Source: Glandiceps talaboti
Lineage: Eukaryota > Hemichordata > Enteropneusta > Spengelidae
DNA: 64,000 nt
Reading direction: 5' to 3'
NCBI RefSeq assembly: GCF_964340395.1
Contig: NC_135570.1
Coordinates: 7,197,822-7,261,821, forward strand
The notes under the pieces were generated by a model. That model saw nothing but the letters and a program-made list of their open reading frames with translations, was not told the origin of the DNA and did no database searches. Below, one piece after another: positions 14,659-24,860 of the stretch; position 1 is the first letter of the stretch, and every line of letters starts with the position of its first letter. Both the position numbers and the translations under genes were made by a program.

Positions 14659-14698
<40 letters not shown>

Positions 14699-14747
14699 CT
14701 CACTCACTCACTCACTCACTCACTCACTCACTCACTCACTCACTCAC

Positions 14748-14783
<36 letters not shown>

Positions 14784-16984
14784 GTTTGGAACTAGTCAAA
14801 ATTAACAAGAATGTATATATACATTACAGTCAAATATGTGCATGGAAAAAATCGAACGTGGTAGACATATAGACACATAAAGACCATATGAAGTTGAAGG
14901 GGTGATTTGAACTTATTAATAAAATTGATATTGTTTTGTAAGTGAACAACAGAATTCAAAACCATCCCATGTGGTAGTCGTATCACAATGCACTATACTT
15001 AGCATGGTCATCGGACACGTTTCAACTTTCACCCGCAATGCATTTTGGGACACATTAACATATCGTACGTCATTGTTGATTGACATTTGGACTTGATCTT
15101 GACAAAATGATTGCCGAATAGAGAATACATACTAATTACAAGACAATATATGGCTTTCTGCCAGTCCACAGATGGAATGTGGTGTGTTTGGCCAGCGGTT
15201 ATCTTGCGTACACAGAGAGCAAGAACGGTTTCTTATTGGCCAGACAATTTTGTTTGTCGATGAGTCAGAAAAGCACGAACAAGGTCCAAGGACTTCTTGT
15301 TTATTTCACCTTTAAATAAAACTTACAAAGAATAGTTGAACTAAAAGCTGTCTCACATCTTGAAGAGTTTGACCGGCTGTATTTGGTTACTGATAAATTC
15401 AAACCGGTTCGAACATAATTCGTATATGCCTTGTTTTGGTATATGTTTGTGTCTGATGTGCTACTACGAGGAAAGCATGTTCGATGCTGCATAACATGTA
15501 TATAACGGATTCTGCTTTTCATACTGCGGCTACACTTTCCGTAGCTAAAACGTTTTATCGCATACCCAAAATCGCCATGGAAAGGCCGGTGAGATGAAGG
15601 GATTGTCACCAGACTTGAACAGTCGTGAATTTCACTGCTAGCAAGGACTCGATCCTGGGCAAATACCTATTGTAGGACTCCCACTGTTTTCAAAGTCTGA
15701 ACATGCATAGGAGTCCATCTACGCATCGAGATGCACAACAGACTAGTTGACGATGGTTACTCCTCCGCCAGGCTCGCGATTCTGTCATTTCTAATCGACG
15801 ATAGCGGTGGAAGATACTGTCCAAAGTTTGAGACATAACGACAGATCACGCTGATCAGACTGCCCATCGGTAGGCGGACGTATCATACGAAAGTTTTATA
15901 CACAAAGGTACGCGCAAATGAATTCGAACACAGTCTAAATTCTATGTATATAGTTATACATGTAATCTCAGACAAGAAAATCAGCAGAACATTGGGTCGA
16001 CATGTATGCGTTAATATTTATTGTACGGTCCGATAATGGCATCTAACATAGTTGTTAAATTCAAACGACGTCTCTGGGCTGGTTTATACTAAAATTTCAT
16101 CGGCCTTGTTGTGTAAATTCTAGGGGTACATGTCGAGAGATGTGGCGATCAAACTGAAAACCAGCAGTTGTTGATATTTTAGAACAGTTTAGGTGGGCTG
16201 CGTATATATTAAGATAATACACCACTCCCCTAAGTTTTGGTCATTTCTATCTGTTCAACTCGTTGGTCGATGTAGTCATGTAAATCAAACTATTTGTTCT
16301 TCGTTTATTTAGCATCTGCTGGACCAGTGATTCCCGCCAAAGGTTCACCGGCATACAATAGTTTTATATGTGATACATGCCTACAGGTGACTCAACTAGT
16401 TTATGATGAGGCCACCAGTAACATGACCGAGGTAAGAGTCTCGTGTTTTCCATCGCTTGTGAACGAGGCTACATAGGTTTGGCATGGTGTTAGAACTGTG
16501 AAAGACGACTCCTGATTGGCTGAAGAAAGATAAACCTTGGGATTCTTTTGCGTATGAACGTGTTGTCTTTCAGTTCATATTTTCACGGGTTGGGTGTGAC
16601 GGAAAAGTCGAAACCACCTGTTGATTCACAAATACGGAACTGCCATTTTTTCGACGGGAAGCTAACCATGTCGGGAGTGCCGTAAAAAAAAGCATTCCCT
16701 GTAATATGCAATTTTATTGCTGAAAGAGCAAGCAATGCTGAAGGTTGACAAAAATACTCCCTAACCATGTGTTTTGCTTTCTGCAGGACACTGTTCGCCA
16801 GGCTCTTGATTCAGCATGTGGCTTACTACCAGGTGCAAACCGTACAGAGAAATGCAGAGAATTCCTCGACCGATATGTCGACAAGATTTTCGCTTTTCTC
16901 AGAGAAGCTTTGGTAAGTATTGAAAACGTTACCACACTCAAGGTCGAACAAGTTTCCCTAGATCTGAAAAATTTGCACACTTAC

Positions 16985-17051
<67 letters not shown>

Positions 17052-20000
17052 ATTATGATGGCCCTGACCTAAAAGTTCTTGGACACTCTTGAACAGTTAT
17101 GACTTTGAGAACTAACATTTAAGTGTGTCTGGAGTCATTTGCTATTTTGGTAAAGATAGGTTACTGCAATTTTACTGATCACATTATTTAGTATTTGTCT
17201 AACTTTAACCATGTCCCAAATTGAACGAAGACTGTTTAGCCAGATCCTACTCCTGAATTTAACCATCTCATGAATGATACATTAAATTTGTCAAAAACCG
17301 ATTTTTTCATTGTCGCGCTTCTATCTCTATTACATGATATATGTCCTAGAGCTTGTGAAATCTTATTTTTGTTTTTAATGAAATAGGGAATTGTTGATGC
17401 CATTCATCCCATTTCGTGGAGAATTTCTTACAAACAAGTATAGTCACAGACAAAATCACAGTAAAGTTTTCAGAGTCGATTATATATCTGATGCCCGCTA
17501 AAAATTGCTTTGTTGTAGGACCCCGAAACGTTCTGTTTCACACTCGGACTGTGCCGTGAAAAACTTGTCCGTGTGGAAGACGAGATTAAAAAACTGGACA
17601 ATGAGATTTGGAAAGAGGATTACCAACCTGAGACGAAGGCTGTTGTCGATCTGAAATCTTTTTGGGCAGATATGATCACTACCATGGAAATTGTCAGCGA
17701 ATTCGGCGATGATTCTAGTAAGAATTTAACATCATGTTTTATCTGTATTTAATTTTTCTTTCGTAATAATAAGTAACCAAAACTTGTGAAATATTTGAAA
17801 TTTTACAAAATGGTCAAATTAAAACAGGTGAGTATTGCGTCGGTGGTATAATAGTAGGTTTCAAACACCGTCGTAAATCCAGACTGCACCACCACCACCA
17901 CCACCACCACCACCACCACCACTAGTCCCGTGGACCACCAGCTTCAAAATTGACGAGATTCTAGTCAGAATTCACGATCGGTAATGAATTAGAAACTTTA
18001 AAACTACAAAGTTTTTGTGCCACTTGAATTGTAGAATTAGTGAGAGTGGATTGTCGATGATTGGTGATGGATTGTACGCTATGAATATCCTTGGCCGATA
18101 TCATTGATTGATGACTTCAAAAAAGTCATCAATCAGTCTGCATGTCAATGTATAGTTGGTCTGTTTGTGTCAACGCTTTGCCTCAAGGACTAGAAACTTC
18201 ACCTCGTACAGTACATACTATTTTAGTGCAACCTTAACAGTGGTATTTTCCTCTAATCGTCGTAAAAATTACCAGTCTCTTTTGCGGCAACGAGAGAACG
18301 TGTGATTCTACGAGAAGAATCGAGAATGTAACCTCTCATTGTGATTAAGCTAGTTCAAAGCCGACAAACTGAAAAACCATATTATCTCAAAACACGACTT
18401 ATTTTATGTTTGGTGTACATCCGTAATATATAGTCGCGATACAGAAATATTCGGTTTAATTTTTCCAATGTGTTATTATTATACAGTAATAATTATTGTA
18501 GTTACTTTTTGTCGAGTCAAACGATGACATGTTGCAATGTCCATGGTGTTTTGTCCGGTCAGACGAACTTCTGTTTCAGGGTAACGATCATTATAGTTCA
18601 CTCATCAAGTCATATCGTATAATTGTCCCCTTCTCAGCTGTCGATTGTATGATGTGTGACACTATCGTGGACGCCACCATCAAGACTAAGGGAGATGGAA
18701 CCCCCATGTACGAGATTTTCACCAACGCATTGGGTGTGTGTGACATGATGAAGGGAAATCTGAGAGAAAAGTGTACTAATTTCGTCTACTTATACATGGA
18801 TGCTATGATTGAAATGATCAAAGAAAAATCCGTAAGTGTGATTCTCCAAAGTCTGTGTTCAAATTATGAAAATATTAAACAAATGGATATTTCTCTGTCC
18901 TCTGATGTGGTAGTGCTACTGTACGTGAACGTATCTTACATCATGTTGACAACCGCATTTACAGCGCGTTGCGGGTTACCGTTCACTGGCTGTGTTTGAT
19001 ACAACCAATAAAGAAACTGCTCAATCTACAAAATCTTACTACATCTAGTCTGAATGAAATAAACCATTTGAAGTACTGCAACTAGATGCAGACACGTGAG
19101 CGCCAATATTTTGATGCTTGCATCTGATGTCAGCATGGATATACATTCCCATAGTTCACATACTTACCGCACTGTCGTGTCGGTTTTGCATTTGCGAAAG
19201 TGTTAATATACTTCTGTACTTATGTACTTAACGATAGCGTCGTAAATTGCATGCTTACCAGTATCTAATTTCTATGATTTTGTCGTGTCGCATATTGTAT
19301 ATTTATGTCATATGTGTATACTTACGACAATGTCGTAAATTGTATACTTACGACAGTGTCGTAAATTGTATACTTACGACAGTGTCGTAAATTGTATACT
19401 TACGACAATATCGTAAATTGTATACTTACGACTGTCGTAAATTGTATACTTACGACAATGTCGCAACTTGTATGCTTACGACAGTGTCGTAAATTGTATG
19501 CGTATGACAGTGTCGCAACTTGTATACTTACGACAGTGTCGTAAAATTTATATTTTTGGGCTTACGATAGTGTCATTATAACATGTGACGTAATTTCTAT
19601 GTTTGCGACATTCGATAAGCTGCAATGATCTGTATTCTTCTATTTATGACGGCCTCTTTTACTGTTCACAGGATCTCTCCACTTTCTGCCCCGCCATGGG
19701 AATCTGCTATGATGACGAAACGATGTTCCAATATGATCCATTTTTCATGAAAGAAACTCTCCCATCATCAAGGAGATCCGACGACGCTGTCGAGTCCGCA
19801 CCAAGGCTGCTTGTTCAGGATGTCATTGAAAATCTACAAGACTCGGTGCGTTCACGAATGTTTGAAGGCCGTATAAAAGTAAACTTTGTTCTAACGAATC
19901 TGTACTTGTGTTGGGGAAGCGTGCGATACATTGAACCGCAAGGCTATTGAAATCACCCTTTTAAATTTAAAATATGTTTATTTGCGAATGTATAAACGAC

Positions 20001-22520
20001 GTGACGAATTACTCACTCGATATGATATCTCAGATTATAGATTTTAATAGAGTGATTCCTTACGTTATAAGTCCGTTGCAGTGGTTAATAGCTAAATACT
20101 CTCCAATGCTCAAATGGTATTGACACCGTGCAAACACCGTTTGAACGATTCCGGGACCTTGATTAGTGTACGTGACTGGTATATAACCGGTCTGACTGAC
20201 CCCCGGGTTTGACCATAATGCTAAATGTTTCATGTAAGCTTACGCGTAGACCACTATTTTCTATCGAGATGTAAGTCAAGCTTACATGATAAGACTCTGA
20301 GATTTATCAATTTCGTTCTTACTTTTTTTTCTAAAGTCTGACACCCCCTGTTACATCTGTGAGTGGCTCGTGAACGAGGTTGAACGATGGGCCACAGAGA
20401 AAAAGACCGAGGATGAGATCAAACAATATCTTACAGAGACTTGTACATATCTACCTGAAGGATCGTACAGAGATAAGGTAAGGAGGGTGAAGTCTGCCTC
20501 CACTACTTCAGGTTTATGAGTTGAACGATTTTACCCATGGGGATACGTATTATTGCTTGGATTTTTATTTTCCGAAGGACAATATCATACGAATCCTGGT
20601 ACTACAAATGTATCAATATACGCTCTATACTATAAGACAACTTTTCTGTTCTTTCCATAAAGGTAGGGGAAATGTATTCAAGTGAAAACGTTGTAATATT
20701 ACGCGCCCCTATGATTTTACCTTTGATCTTATAGTGAGGGTCATAGTTCATCTTTGTTTGTTGTTTGGGGCCATTGAGTGATAAATGTGCTCATATGAAA
20801 AAAAAAACTCAGGTCATGTTTCACTATAAAAAATACGATATTTTCACATCAGTTCTTTTAGTTGATGAGTGATATGTTGCCATGACAACAAAGCGGAGTA
20901 CGTAGACTTTGACAACAGCATTTTAGCTACGGCAGCATGTCAGATGTTTCAGTTGTTGGCAGGGTATGTTTCGCCGTAAATGTAGACTTTGACAATTTCG
21001 GCAAAATGTACTCTTGCAAACAACTGGGACACAATCTTCTGTCATTTCAAAGTGTTCTTTGTTTTTACGTCGTCGTAAAATCCATACCCTCTTTAGGGTA
21101 ACGTTCGAGATGCACCGCAAAAAGGATTTCATTATGTCAGCGGAAAAAAATATGCGCTGGTTTGCGAGAATGTGTGTTTTTTTGTTGAATAATATTTTGT
21201 TTCATTGTTGTTTTGGTTTTCTATAATAACGATTTTCCGGTTCCAAGATGCATTGCGCCAGAGCACGTCGTTTATGTTGTTACATTTAGTCTTGTTTTGT
21301 CTATATTACGTTTGAAATAACATTTTCAAAAGGAAATGATGGAAAGACAGGTTGACCTCTTTGATTACAAGTGATTTTATAGAACAAAGACTAAACGCCA
21401 TCAATGACAGAGAGGGTTTTACGTGTGAACACAGGGTACGGTGAGGTGACAACCACCCCAGCGCGTACACAATACATGGTATATTGTATGAAGAGACGCG
21501 CAGTGCATCTTGGTACCGGCAACGGGTCTATCAAGTTTATTCAGGGAGCGCCTTGACCACTCCCATTATATACTAGGCGCATGCGGAGAACTAAAAAAGT
21601 AGAATTTTATGAAATATATTATCGTACGTACTGAATTCATTTCATTACTAGATAATGTTATGTCAACCGACACCTACGTCTTAATTCTGACTGTACTGAC
21701 GTTGAATGTGCAAAATTGCAAAACGACAAATTTCTGTTGTCAGTCATTTTGTTGGGAACTTTGTTACGGGATATATCTATACTTCGTCATCAAAACTTGG
21801 GGATCTCCTTCTACCTTAATTCTATTTCTAAAGTATGATCACTTAACCTAAATTTTGATAATTTCTGATATATCGTTGAAGTTAGCACATCGTTCTCTAT
21901 AGTCCATGACAGCACAACCTGATGTTAACACGCTATCGTCAAATCAATCAGGATATGTAGACTTCTTTATTTGTGACAGCTTCGAATATTCCCACGAGTG
22001 AATTAATAGGAACTAGCAAACCCACCATGTTGAATGTTGCATCATGGGAAATGTGATTATAAATACTAATCAATTAGTTTTGTAAACAATCGTGATACAT
22101 TGTTTGTAACCACAAATAATCAATTCATAGTTACCCTGACAAATGTGGGAGGTTAATTTTATCAGTAGCTCCAGATTAGGTATTACGATAACCACAGATA
22201 ATCCCATAGTCCTTTGCGTCTGAGCATGCTCAGTCTGGATTGCAAGTTCCCTATTGTTTCATATCCCATGTCCTTTTCATAATAAACACTTGTTATGTAT
22301 ACATTTTATATCTTTATTTCATACATTGTCAGTGTGAAGCCCTGGTGAATGAATATGCTGATACTGTTATCGACCTGATTATCAACGAGGGTATGAAACC
22401 AGATGCTGTGTGCCAGAAAATTGGATATTGCAAGAGTGCTTGGTTCAAAAGTAAGACATCAAAATGATTTGAATTTTATAGATAAAAATCAACATGTACC
22501 ACCTACTTTCTGTCTGTCTG

Positions 22521-22594
<74 letters not shown>

Positions 22595-24396
22595 CATAAA
22601 CAATATGGCAACAACATTCCTCACAGGTTGATTAACTTTTAACTTTTTCTTTTCAGTTGCAGATGCCCTTCCCGTGAAGAAAGAGATGAAAGATGAACTG
22701 AAATACAAAATTGCACTCAAGGACAACATGGTATAGTGATTCTAGTCCTTGTTATTTAACTCTATTAAATCTGATAAATCAATGTAGTTCACAGTGACAT
22801 ATGTATTCAAAATGATGGCATATTAAGAAAGCTCTCTATCTGTCTGTCTGTCTGTCCCCATGATGCTCTGCTCCAGCAGCTACTTCTGTCACAGGTGAGT
22901 TGGAACATGGTTTTCCCAGACTCTCGTTTGGGGAGGTCTTGTAGGCAGAGCCCCCAGTGGTGAGAGTCTGGGTAACCGACACTATTTCCTGTGTGCAATC
23001 TGGAATGACCTATTGCCAATATTATGATTATTCATTTCAATCTCTATTCTTTTATTCCAGGGAGATGATGGTATCTTCTGTGAAATGTGTAAAGAGATGG
23101 CAGTGGAATTAAAGGAACTCTTTGATGCCAATAAGGTATGATGAAATGTCTAAATTATTCACCTGAGTCACAATTTTTAGTAAATGGATGACATCATATG
23201 CAAACATTTCACTGCGATCTTGCTATCTTAGTAGTGAAGAGTATTCTGAAGAGTTTCTTATTGGTTTCTGCATGGTTGTATGAAAAAGATCCGGTTAACA
23301 GTAACTTGAAATGGGCTGTTGATACTCTCTGAGGTAAAAGGCGACCTGTGTATATATTAAAATGGGGTGGGGGTGGGGTTGTTGTCATGTTACAGTTATT
23401 TACTAGTAACCCATTTACACTATTTTCATCAAACAGGACAAAATCCAGAAAATGCTTGAAGGTTTGTGTGATAGGATACCGGCTCCTTACGGAGAACAGG
23501 TAAGAACACTTAGTCGAAAAGTCTGGTACATGGGGAGTTGAGGGAGTAAGTAGGGCAGATTTTATGTTATCGGTTCATACAAGGGGTAAAATCCACTATC
23601 CTTAAAGGAGATGTCTGCCCAAACATATTTGTGTCTTTCAATCGTTTCATTTGATTTTTACTGTTGGTAAACATATGTGACAAAAAGATTTTTCACTGAT
23701 TTCTTCAAAGATTGTTTTGACAGAGAATATCTTATGGACAGTGGTAAACTGAAACAGTTTCTTGCACTTTTTACAACCAGCGACAGACAAGCATTTACAA
23801 ACAGAACTTGTTACAAAAGTAAATGAATGAATGAATTGGATTAAAAAACACTTGGCAGAGCATATTGGAACTATAGACTTGGATATATTTCATGGTTTGC
23901 TAATAAGTTTTATAGCTCACATTTACAAGCTAATTTCAAGTTCCTATGGAATTTCAGGTACATGTAAAAAGGCCATAAAACTGTTCATATGAAACACGGA
24001 AACGTAATGCAAGTCCCTGTAATTCCAAATTGCTGTGCCAAGTGTTATGAAAACGACTCCCTTTAACTTCAGTCATTTACAATGGTTTGTATCTACATAA
24101 TTCATTCTCAGTGCCACAAAGAACTCGATGAGAATTTCCCAATGATAGTGATGCTGATTGATAATATGATATTGAATCCGGACACAATGTGTGATGCTAT
24201 TGGTGCTTGCACTGCTACTGAAGACATCATTGTGGAAACCATCTTAGAAAAGGAACAATCCGGGGAAACCATCTTAGAAAAGGACCAACCCGTGGAAACC
24301 GTCACAGAAAAGGATCAACACATGGAAACCTTCATAGAAAGCGACTTGATGCTCGATATACTTTGCGCCATAGGGTTTTATTGCCATCACAAATAG
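9275..24396 (+). CDS. saposin-like protein, four SapB domains (12-exon gene)
   Basis: Joined exons 9275-9320, 16313-16431, 16787-16912, 17519-17717, 18638-18831, 19672-19845, 20337-20477, 22333-22450, 22657-22730, 23061-23135, 23437-23499 and 24112-24396 give one frame of 537 residues. A signal peptide (about residues 1-18) is followed by four six-cysteine saposin-B folds: Cys 35/38/66/78/103/109, 167/170/198/209/234/240, 291/294/322/334/360/366 and 404/407/433/444/470/476. N-glycosylation sequons sit at Asn52 and Asn73. Saposins bind lipids and present them to hydrolases in lysosomes or act on membranes. Unlike vertebrate prosaposin, no SapA-type end domain is visible. The tail (477-537) holds four ~11-residue repeats of the type ETILEKEQ plus an extra CxxxxxC pair. 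Phase-1 introns separate several domain units. Exact orthology to prosaposin is uncertain. Confidence 0.9.
10158..10272. repeat. nested inverted repeat
   Basis: TATCTCTAGTT (10158-10168) pairs with AACTAGAGATA (10262-10272). Near the right side, CAATGTGTTG (10218-10227) pairs perfectly with CAACACATTG (10233-10242) around a 5-base loop. It could be a small foldback element remnant. Confidence 0.6.
12202..12436. repeat. 50-bp tandem repeat, about 4.5 copies
   Basis: A 50-base unit starting TTGTCCAAAATCCAAAATCG and ending TTTGACACTATC repeats at 12212, 12262, 12312, 12362 and partly at 12412, with only single-base changes between copies. The high identity points to recent amplification. Confidence 0.95.
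13111..13250. repeat. (CTGT)n(CTGC)n(CT)n microsatellite
   Basis: CTGTCTGTCTG and CCTGCCTGCCTG runs lead into about 90 bases of pure CT dinucleotide. Frames across it (Ser-Leu on +, Arg-Glu on -) are artefacts. Confidence 0.97.
14070..14312. mobile_element. foldback (MITE-like) element
   Basis: The left end TAGTCTAGAGGCTATC matches the reverse complement of the right end. Similarity continues inward on both arms (CTCTTCACTCCGTCTAGCTC against CTCTTGTCACATCTAGTTC), so most of the 243 bases could fold as one imperfect hairpin. No coding sequence is present. It lies inside saposin intron 1. Confidence 0.65.
14573..14783. repeat. compound (ACTC)n(ACGC)n(ACTC)n(AATC)n microsatellite
   Basis: Four consecutive tetranucleotide blocks are present: ACTC to about 14658, ACGC to about 14698, ACTC to about 14750 and AATC to about 14782. 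The 80-residue frame over it is an artefact. Confidence 0.97.
16313..16431 (+). CDS. saposin gene exon 2: start of SapB domain 1
   Basis: Acceptor TTTATTTAG, donor GTAAGA; phase 1 in, phase 0 out. It encodes residues 16-55, with the CxxC pair of domain 1 (Cys35, Cys38) in FICDTCLQV and the NMT sequon at Asn52. Confidence 0.92.
16787..16912 (+). CDS. saposin gene exon 3: middle of SapB domain 1
   Basis: Acceptor TTTCTGCAG, donor GTAAGT; phase 0 at both ends. It encodes residues 56-97 with Cys66 and Cys78 (SACGLLPG, EKCREFLDRY) and the NRT sequon at Asn73. This is the central helical hairpin of a saposin fold. Confidence 0.93.
16913..17518 (+). other. saposin gene intron 3 with (GT)n
   Basis: The intron carries a pure GT dinucleotide run at 16987-17050. 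No coding signal is seen in the rest. Confidence 0.85.
17519..17717 (+). CDS. saposin gene exon 4: end of SapB domain 1 and linker
   Basis: Acceptor TTGTTGTAG, donor GTAAGA; phase 0 in, phase 1 out. Residues 98-163 begin with the closing pair FCFTLGLC (Cys103, Cys109). A charged linker follows (EDEIKKLDNEIWKED, then DLKSFWADM), longer than a simple inter-domain joint. Confidence 0.93.
17718..18637 (+). other. saposin gene intron 4
   Basis: It contains a (CAC)n run at 17887-17922 and a hairpin at 18105-18135. The frame starting at 18529 runs into exon 5 but its upstream part is intronic: a good acceptor TTCTCAG ends at 18637. Confidence 0.8.
18105..18135. repeat. perfect 13-bp-arm hairpin
   Basis: TGATTGATGACTT (18105-18117) pairs with AAGTCATCAATCA (18123-18135) around the loop CAAAA. 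There is no T-rich trailer and no other sign of a small-RNA gene. Confidence 0.8.
18638..18831 (+). CDS. saposin gene exon 5: SapB domain 2
   Basis: Acceptor CCCTTCTCAG, donor GTAAGT; phase 1 in, phase 0 out. Residues 164-228 carry VDCMMCDTIV (Cys167, Cys170), LGVCDMM (Cys198) and REKCTNFVYLY (Cys209). Here four cysteines share one exon, whereas domain 1 splits them over two. Confidence 0.94.
19321..19580. repeat. 26-bp hairpin-forming minisatellite in intron 5
   Basis: About ten copies of a unit like CTTACGACAGTGTCGTAAAT plus TGTATA are present. Each has the inverted repeat TTACGAC...GTCGTAA around a 3-base centre. Degenerate units reach left to about 19150. Changes in one arm are sometimes matched in the other only loosely (for example GTCGCAA). 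There are no variable spacers, so it is not a CRISPR array. Confidence 0.95.
19672..19845 (+). CDS. saposin gene exon 6: end of SapB domain 2 and linker
   Basis: Acceptor CTGTTCACAG, donor GTGCGT; phase 0 at both ends. Residues 229-286 start with DLSTFCPAMGIC (Cys234, Cys240). A linker follows with the dibasic SSRRSDD, a possible cleavage point between domains 2 and 3. Confidence 0.9.
20337..20477 (+). CDS. saposin gene exon 7: first half of SapB domain 3
   Basis: Acceptor TTTTCTAAAG, donor GTAAGG; phase 0 at both ends. Residues 287-333 include TPCYICEWLVNE (Cys291, Cys294) and TETCTYLP (Cys322). The domain is cut between its third and fourth cysteines, an intron position shared with domain 4 but not with domains 1 and 2. 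Confidence 0.93.
20478..22332 (+). other. saposin gene intron 7
   Basis: This intron of about 1.9 kb holds a dispersed repeat at 21225-21530 with a relative at 51660-51990. GTTGCCATGACAAC at 20876-20889 fits the RFX X-box pattern. No additional exon was recognised. Confidence 0.7.
21225..21530 (+). repeat. dispersed repeat D, copy 1
   Basis: It shares with 51660-51990, in the same orientation and order, the words ATTTTCC(G/A)(G/A)TTCCAAG, TTGTTACATTTAG(T/G)CTTG, TTTGAAATAACA, GGAAAGACA, GAACAAAGACT and CAATGACAGAG. There is no obvious coding frame. Confidence 0.75.
22333..22450 (+). CDS. saposin gene exon 8: second half of SapB domain 3
   Basis: Acceptor ACATTGTCAG, donor GTAAGA; phase 0 in, phase 1 out. 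Residues 334-372 start at once with CEALVNEYADTVIDLI (Cys334) and close with VCQKIGYC (Cys360, Cys366). Confidence 0.94.
22523..22593. repeat. (CA)n microsatellite
   Basis: A pure CA dinucleotide run of about 70 bases lies in saposin intron 8, which is otherwise only about 200 bases long. Confidence 0.97.
22657..22730 (+). CDS. saposin gene exon 9: linker
   Basis: Acceptor CTTTTCAG, donor GTATAG (weak); phase 1 in, phase 0 out. It encodes residues 373-397, ADALPVKKEMKDELKYK-type charged sequence with no cysteine. This is the joint between domains 3 and 4. It is supported by phase and the strong acceptor. Confidence 0.8.
23061..23135 (+). CDS. saposin gene exon 10: start of SapB domain 4
   Basis: Acceptor TTTATTCCAG, donor GTATGA; phase 0 at both ends. 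Residues 398-422 contain IFCEMCKEM (Cys404, Cys407). Confidence 0.88.
23207..23340 (+). repeat. dispersed repeat E, copy 1
   Basis: It shares TTTCTTATTGGTTTCTG, TGGTTGTATGAAA, CCGGT and GAGCTGT/GGGCTGT words with 30893-30995 in the same order and orientation. It lies in saposin intron 10. Confidence 0.7.
23437..23499 (+). CDS. saposin gene exon 11: SapB domain 4, third cysteine
   Basis: Acceptor CATCAAACAG, donor GTAAGA; phase 0 at both ends. The 21 residues 423-443 (DKIQKMLEGLCDRIPAPYGE plus Gln) carry Cys433. The short exon matches the boundary seen in domain 3. Confidence 0.9.
23602..24066. mobile_element. possible TTAA-ended element in intron 11
   Basis: TTAAAGGAG at 23602 and the inverted CTCCCTTTAA ending at 24066 form short, imperfect inverted ends with TTAA at both tips. 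Inner similarity is poor. It may be unrelated to the clearer TTAA-ended elements at 29588 and 32142. Confidence 0.25.
24112..24396 (+). CDS. saposin gene exon 12: end of SapB domain 4, repeat tail, stop
   Basis: Acceptor ATTCTCAG; phase 0 in; stop TAG at 24394-24396. Residues 444-476 finish domain 4 (CHKELDENF, Cys444; MCDAIGAC, Cys470 and Cys476). Four ~11-residue repeats follow, of the kind VETILEKEQSG, GETILEKDQPV, VETVTEKDQHM and METFIESD. The protein ends in LMLDILCAIGFYCHHK, which resembles the last turn of a saposin domain with its closing cysteine pair (Cys528, Cys534) but has no partner half. Confidence 0.93.
   Translation, partial: CHKELDENFPMIVMLIDNMILNPDTMCDAIGACTATEDIIVETILEKEQSGETILEKDQPVETVTEKDQHMETFIESDLMLDILCAIGFYCHHK
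24236..24347 (+). repeat. in-frame coding minisatellite in the saposin tail
   Basis: A 33-base unit (GGAAACCATCTTAGAAAAGG and variants) repeats in frame about 3.5 times and specifies the acidic ETILEKEQ-type repeats. Confidence 0.9.
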
Positions 24397-24477
24397 AGAC
24401 TGTGCATGTTGTTACTGTTTAGGCTTTAGCTCACTGAGAGGGTGCCCTCTATCATTAACTAACATTAAAAATCACGA

Positions 24478-24483
24478 AATAAA
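24478..24483 (+). terminator. candidate polyadenylation signal of the saposin gene
   Basis: AATAAA lies 82 bases after the stop codon. A second AATAAA lies at 24885-24890, just after dispersed repeat B. Which one is used cannot be told from sequence. Confidence 0.6.
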
Positions 24484-24626
24484 ACCATTATAATCACTAA
24501 AAATGTTGTTATTGCCATGTTTTATGCAAGAAAGTTGATCCTCCATTCACTTCGGGTTAAAAAATCACCCAGGCATCAAACACCTTTGTATCTTATGCAA
24601 GCTTTCATATTTCTTTCCCTAAAATA

Positions 24627-24860
24627 TTGGAGAATAACATAATTATACCAGTGTCAGTAATATCACAGACAAATTGGTGAAAGTAATGGCAATTTTGAAC
24701 ATTTTAACTCATATTTCAAACACAGCAGAACCAGTGACATAAGTATGTGTTGTCATGACAAAGATGTGCATTGTCATGATGTAAAACAACCACAATATAA
24801 ATTCCATATTTTTTGTTTAACTTAGCTTGTGCATAGTATAGTATTGGTGATTTTAAATAT
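24627..24860 (+). repeat. dispersed repeat B, copy 1
   Basis: Diagnostic words: GAGAATAACATAATTATACCAG, AACACAGCAGAACCAGTGAC, TTGTCATGATGTA(A/G)AACAACC, TCCATATTTTTTGTTTAAC and GGCTCATG-like GCTTGTGCATAGTATA. Relatives at 35185, 42780, 43355, 45465 and, inverted, 59284. Confidence 0.85.

Larger units (their letters stand above)
9321..16312 (+). other. saposin gene intron 1 (about 7 kb)
   Basis: This long intron contains no recognisable exon. It holds a nested inverted repeat (10158-10272), a 50-bp tandem array (12202-12436), a CT-rich microsatellite (13111-13250), a foldback element (14070-14312) and an ACTC/ACGC/ATCA microsatellite (14573-14783). GCCGCCATTTTG at about 10781-10792 fits a YY1-type site in reverse. 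ATCACGTGAT at 10339-10348 is an E-box palindrome. Confidence 0.6.

Noticed and set aside
18841-18999. Continuation of the exon 5 frame past 18831
   Set aside because: A good donor GTAAGT ends the exon, and exon 6 restores the missing closing cysteines of the domain.
19321-19580. CRISPR-like regular array
   Set aside because: Units are continuous with no unique spacers and the DNA is an animal intron.
24108-24305. 65-codon minus-strand frame
   Set aside because: Shadow of saposin exon 12.
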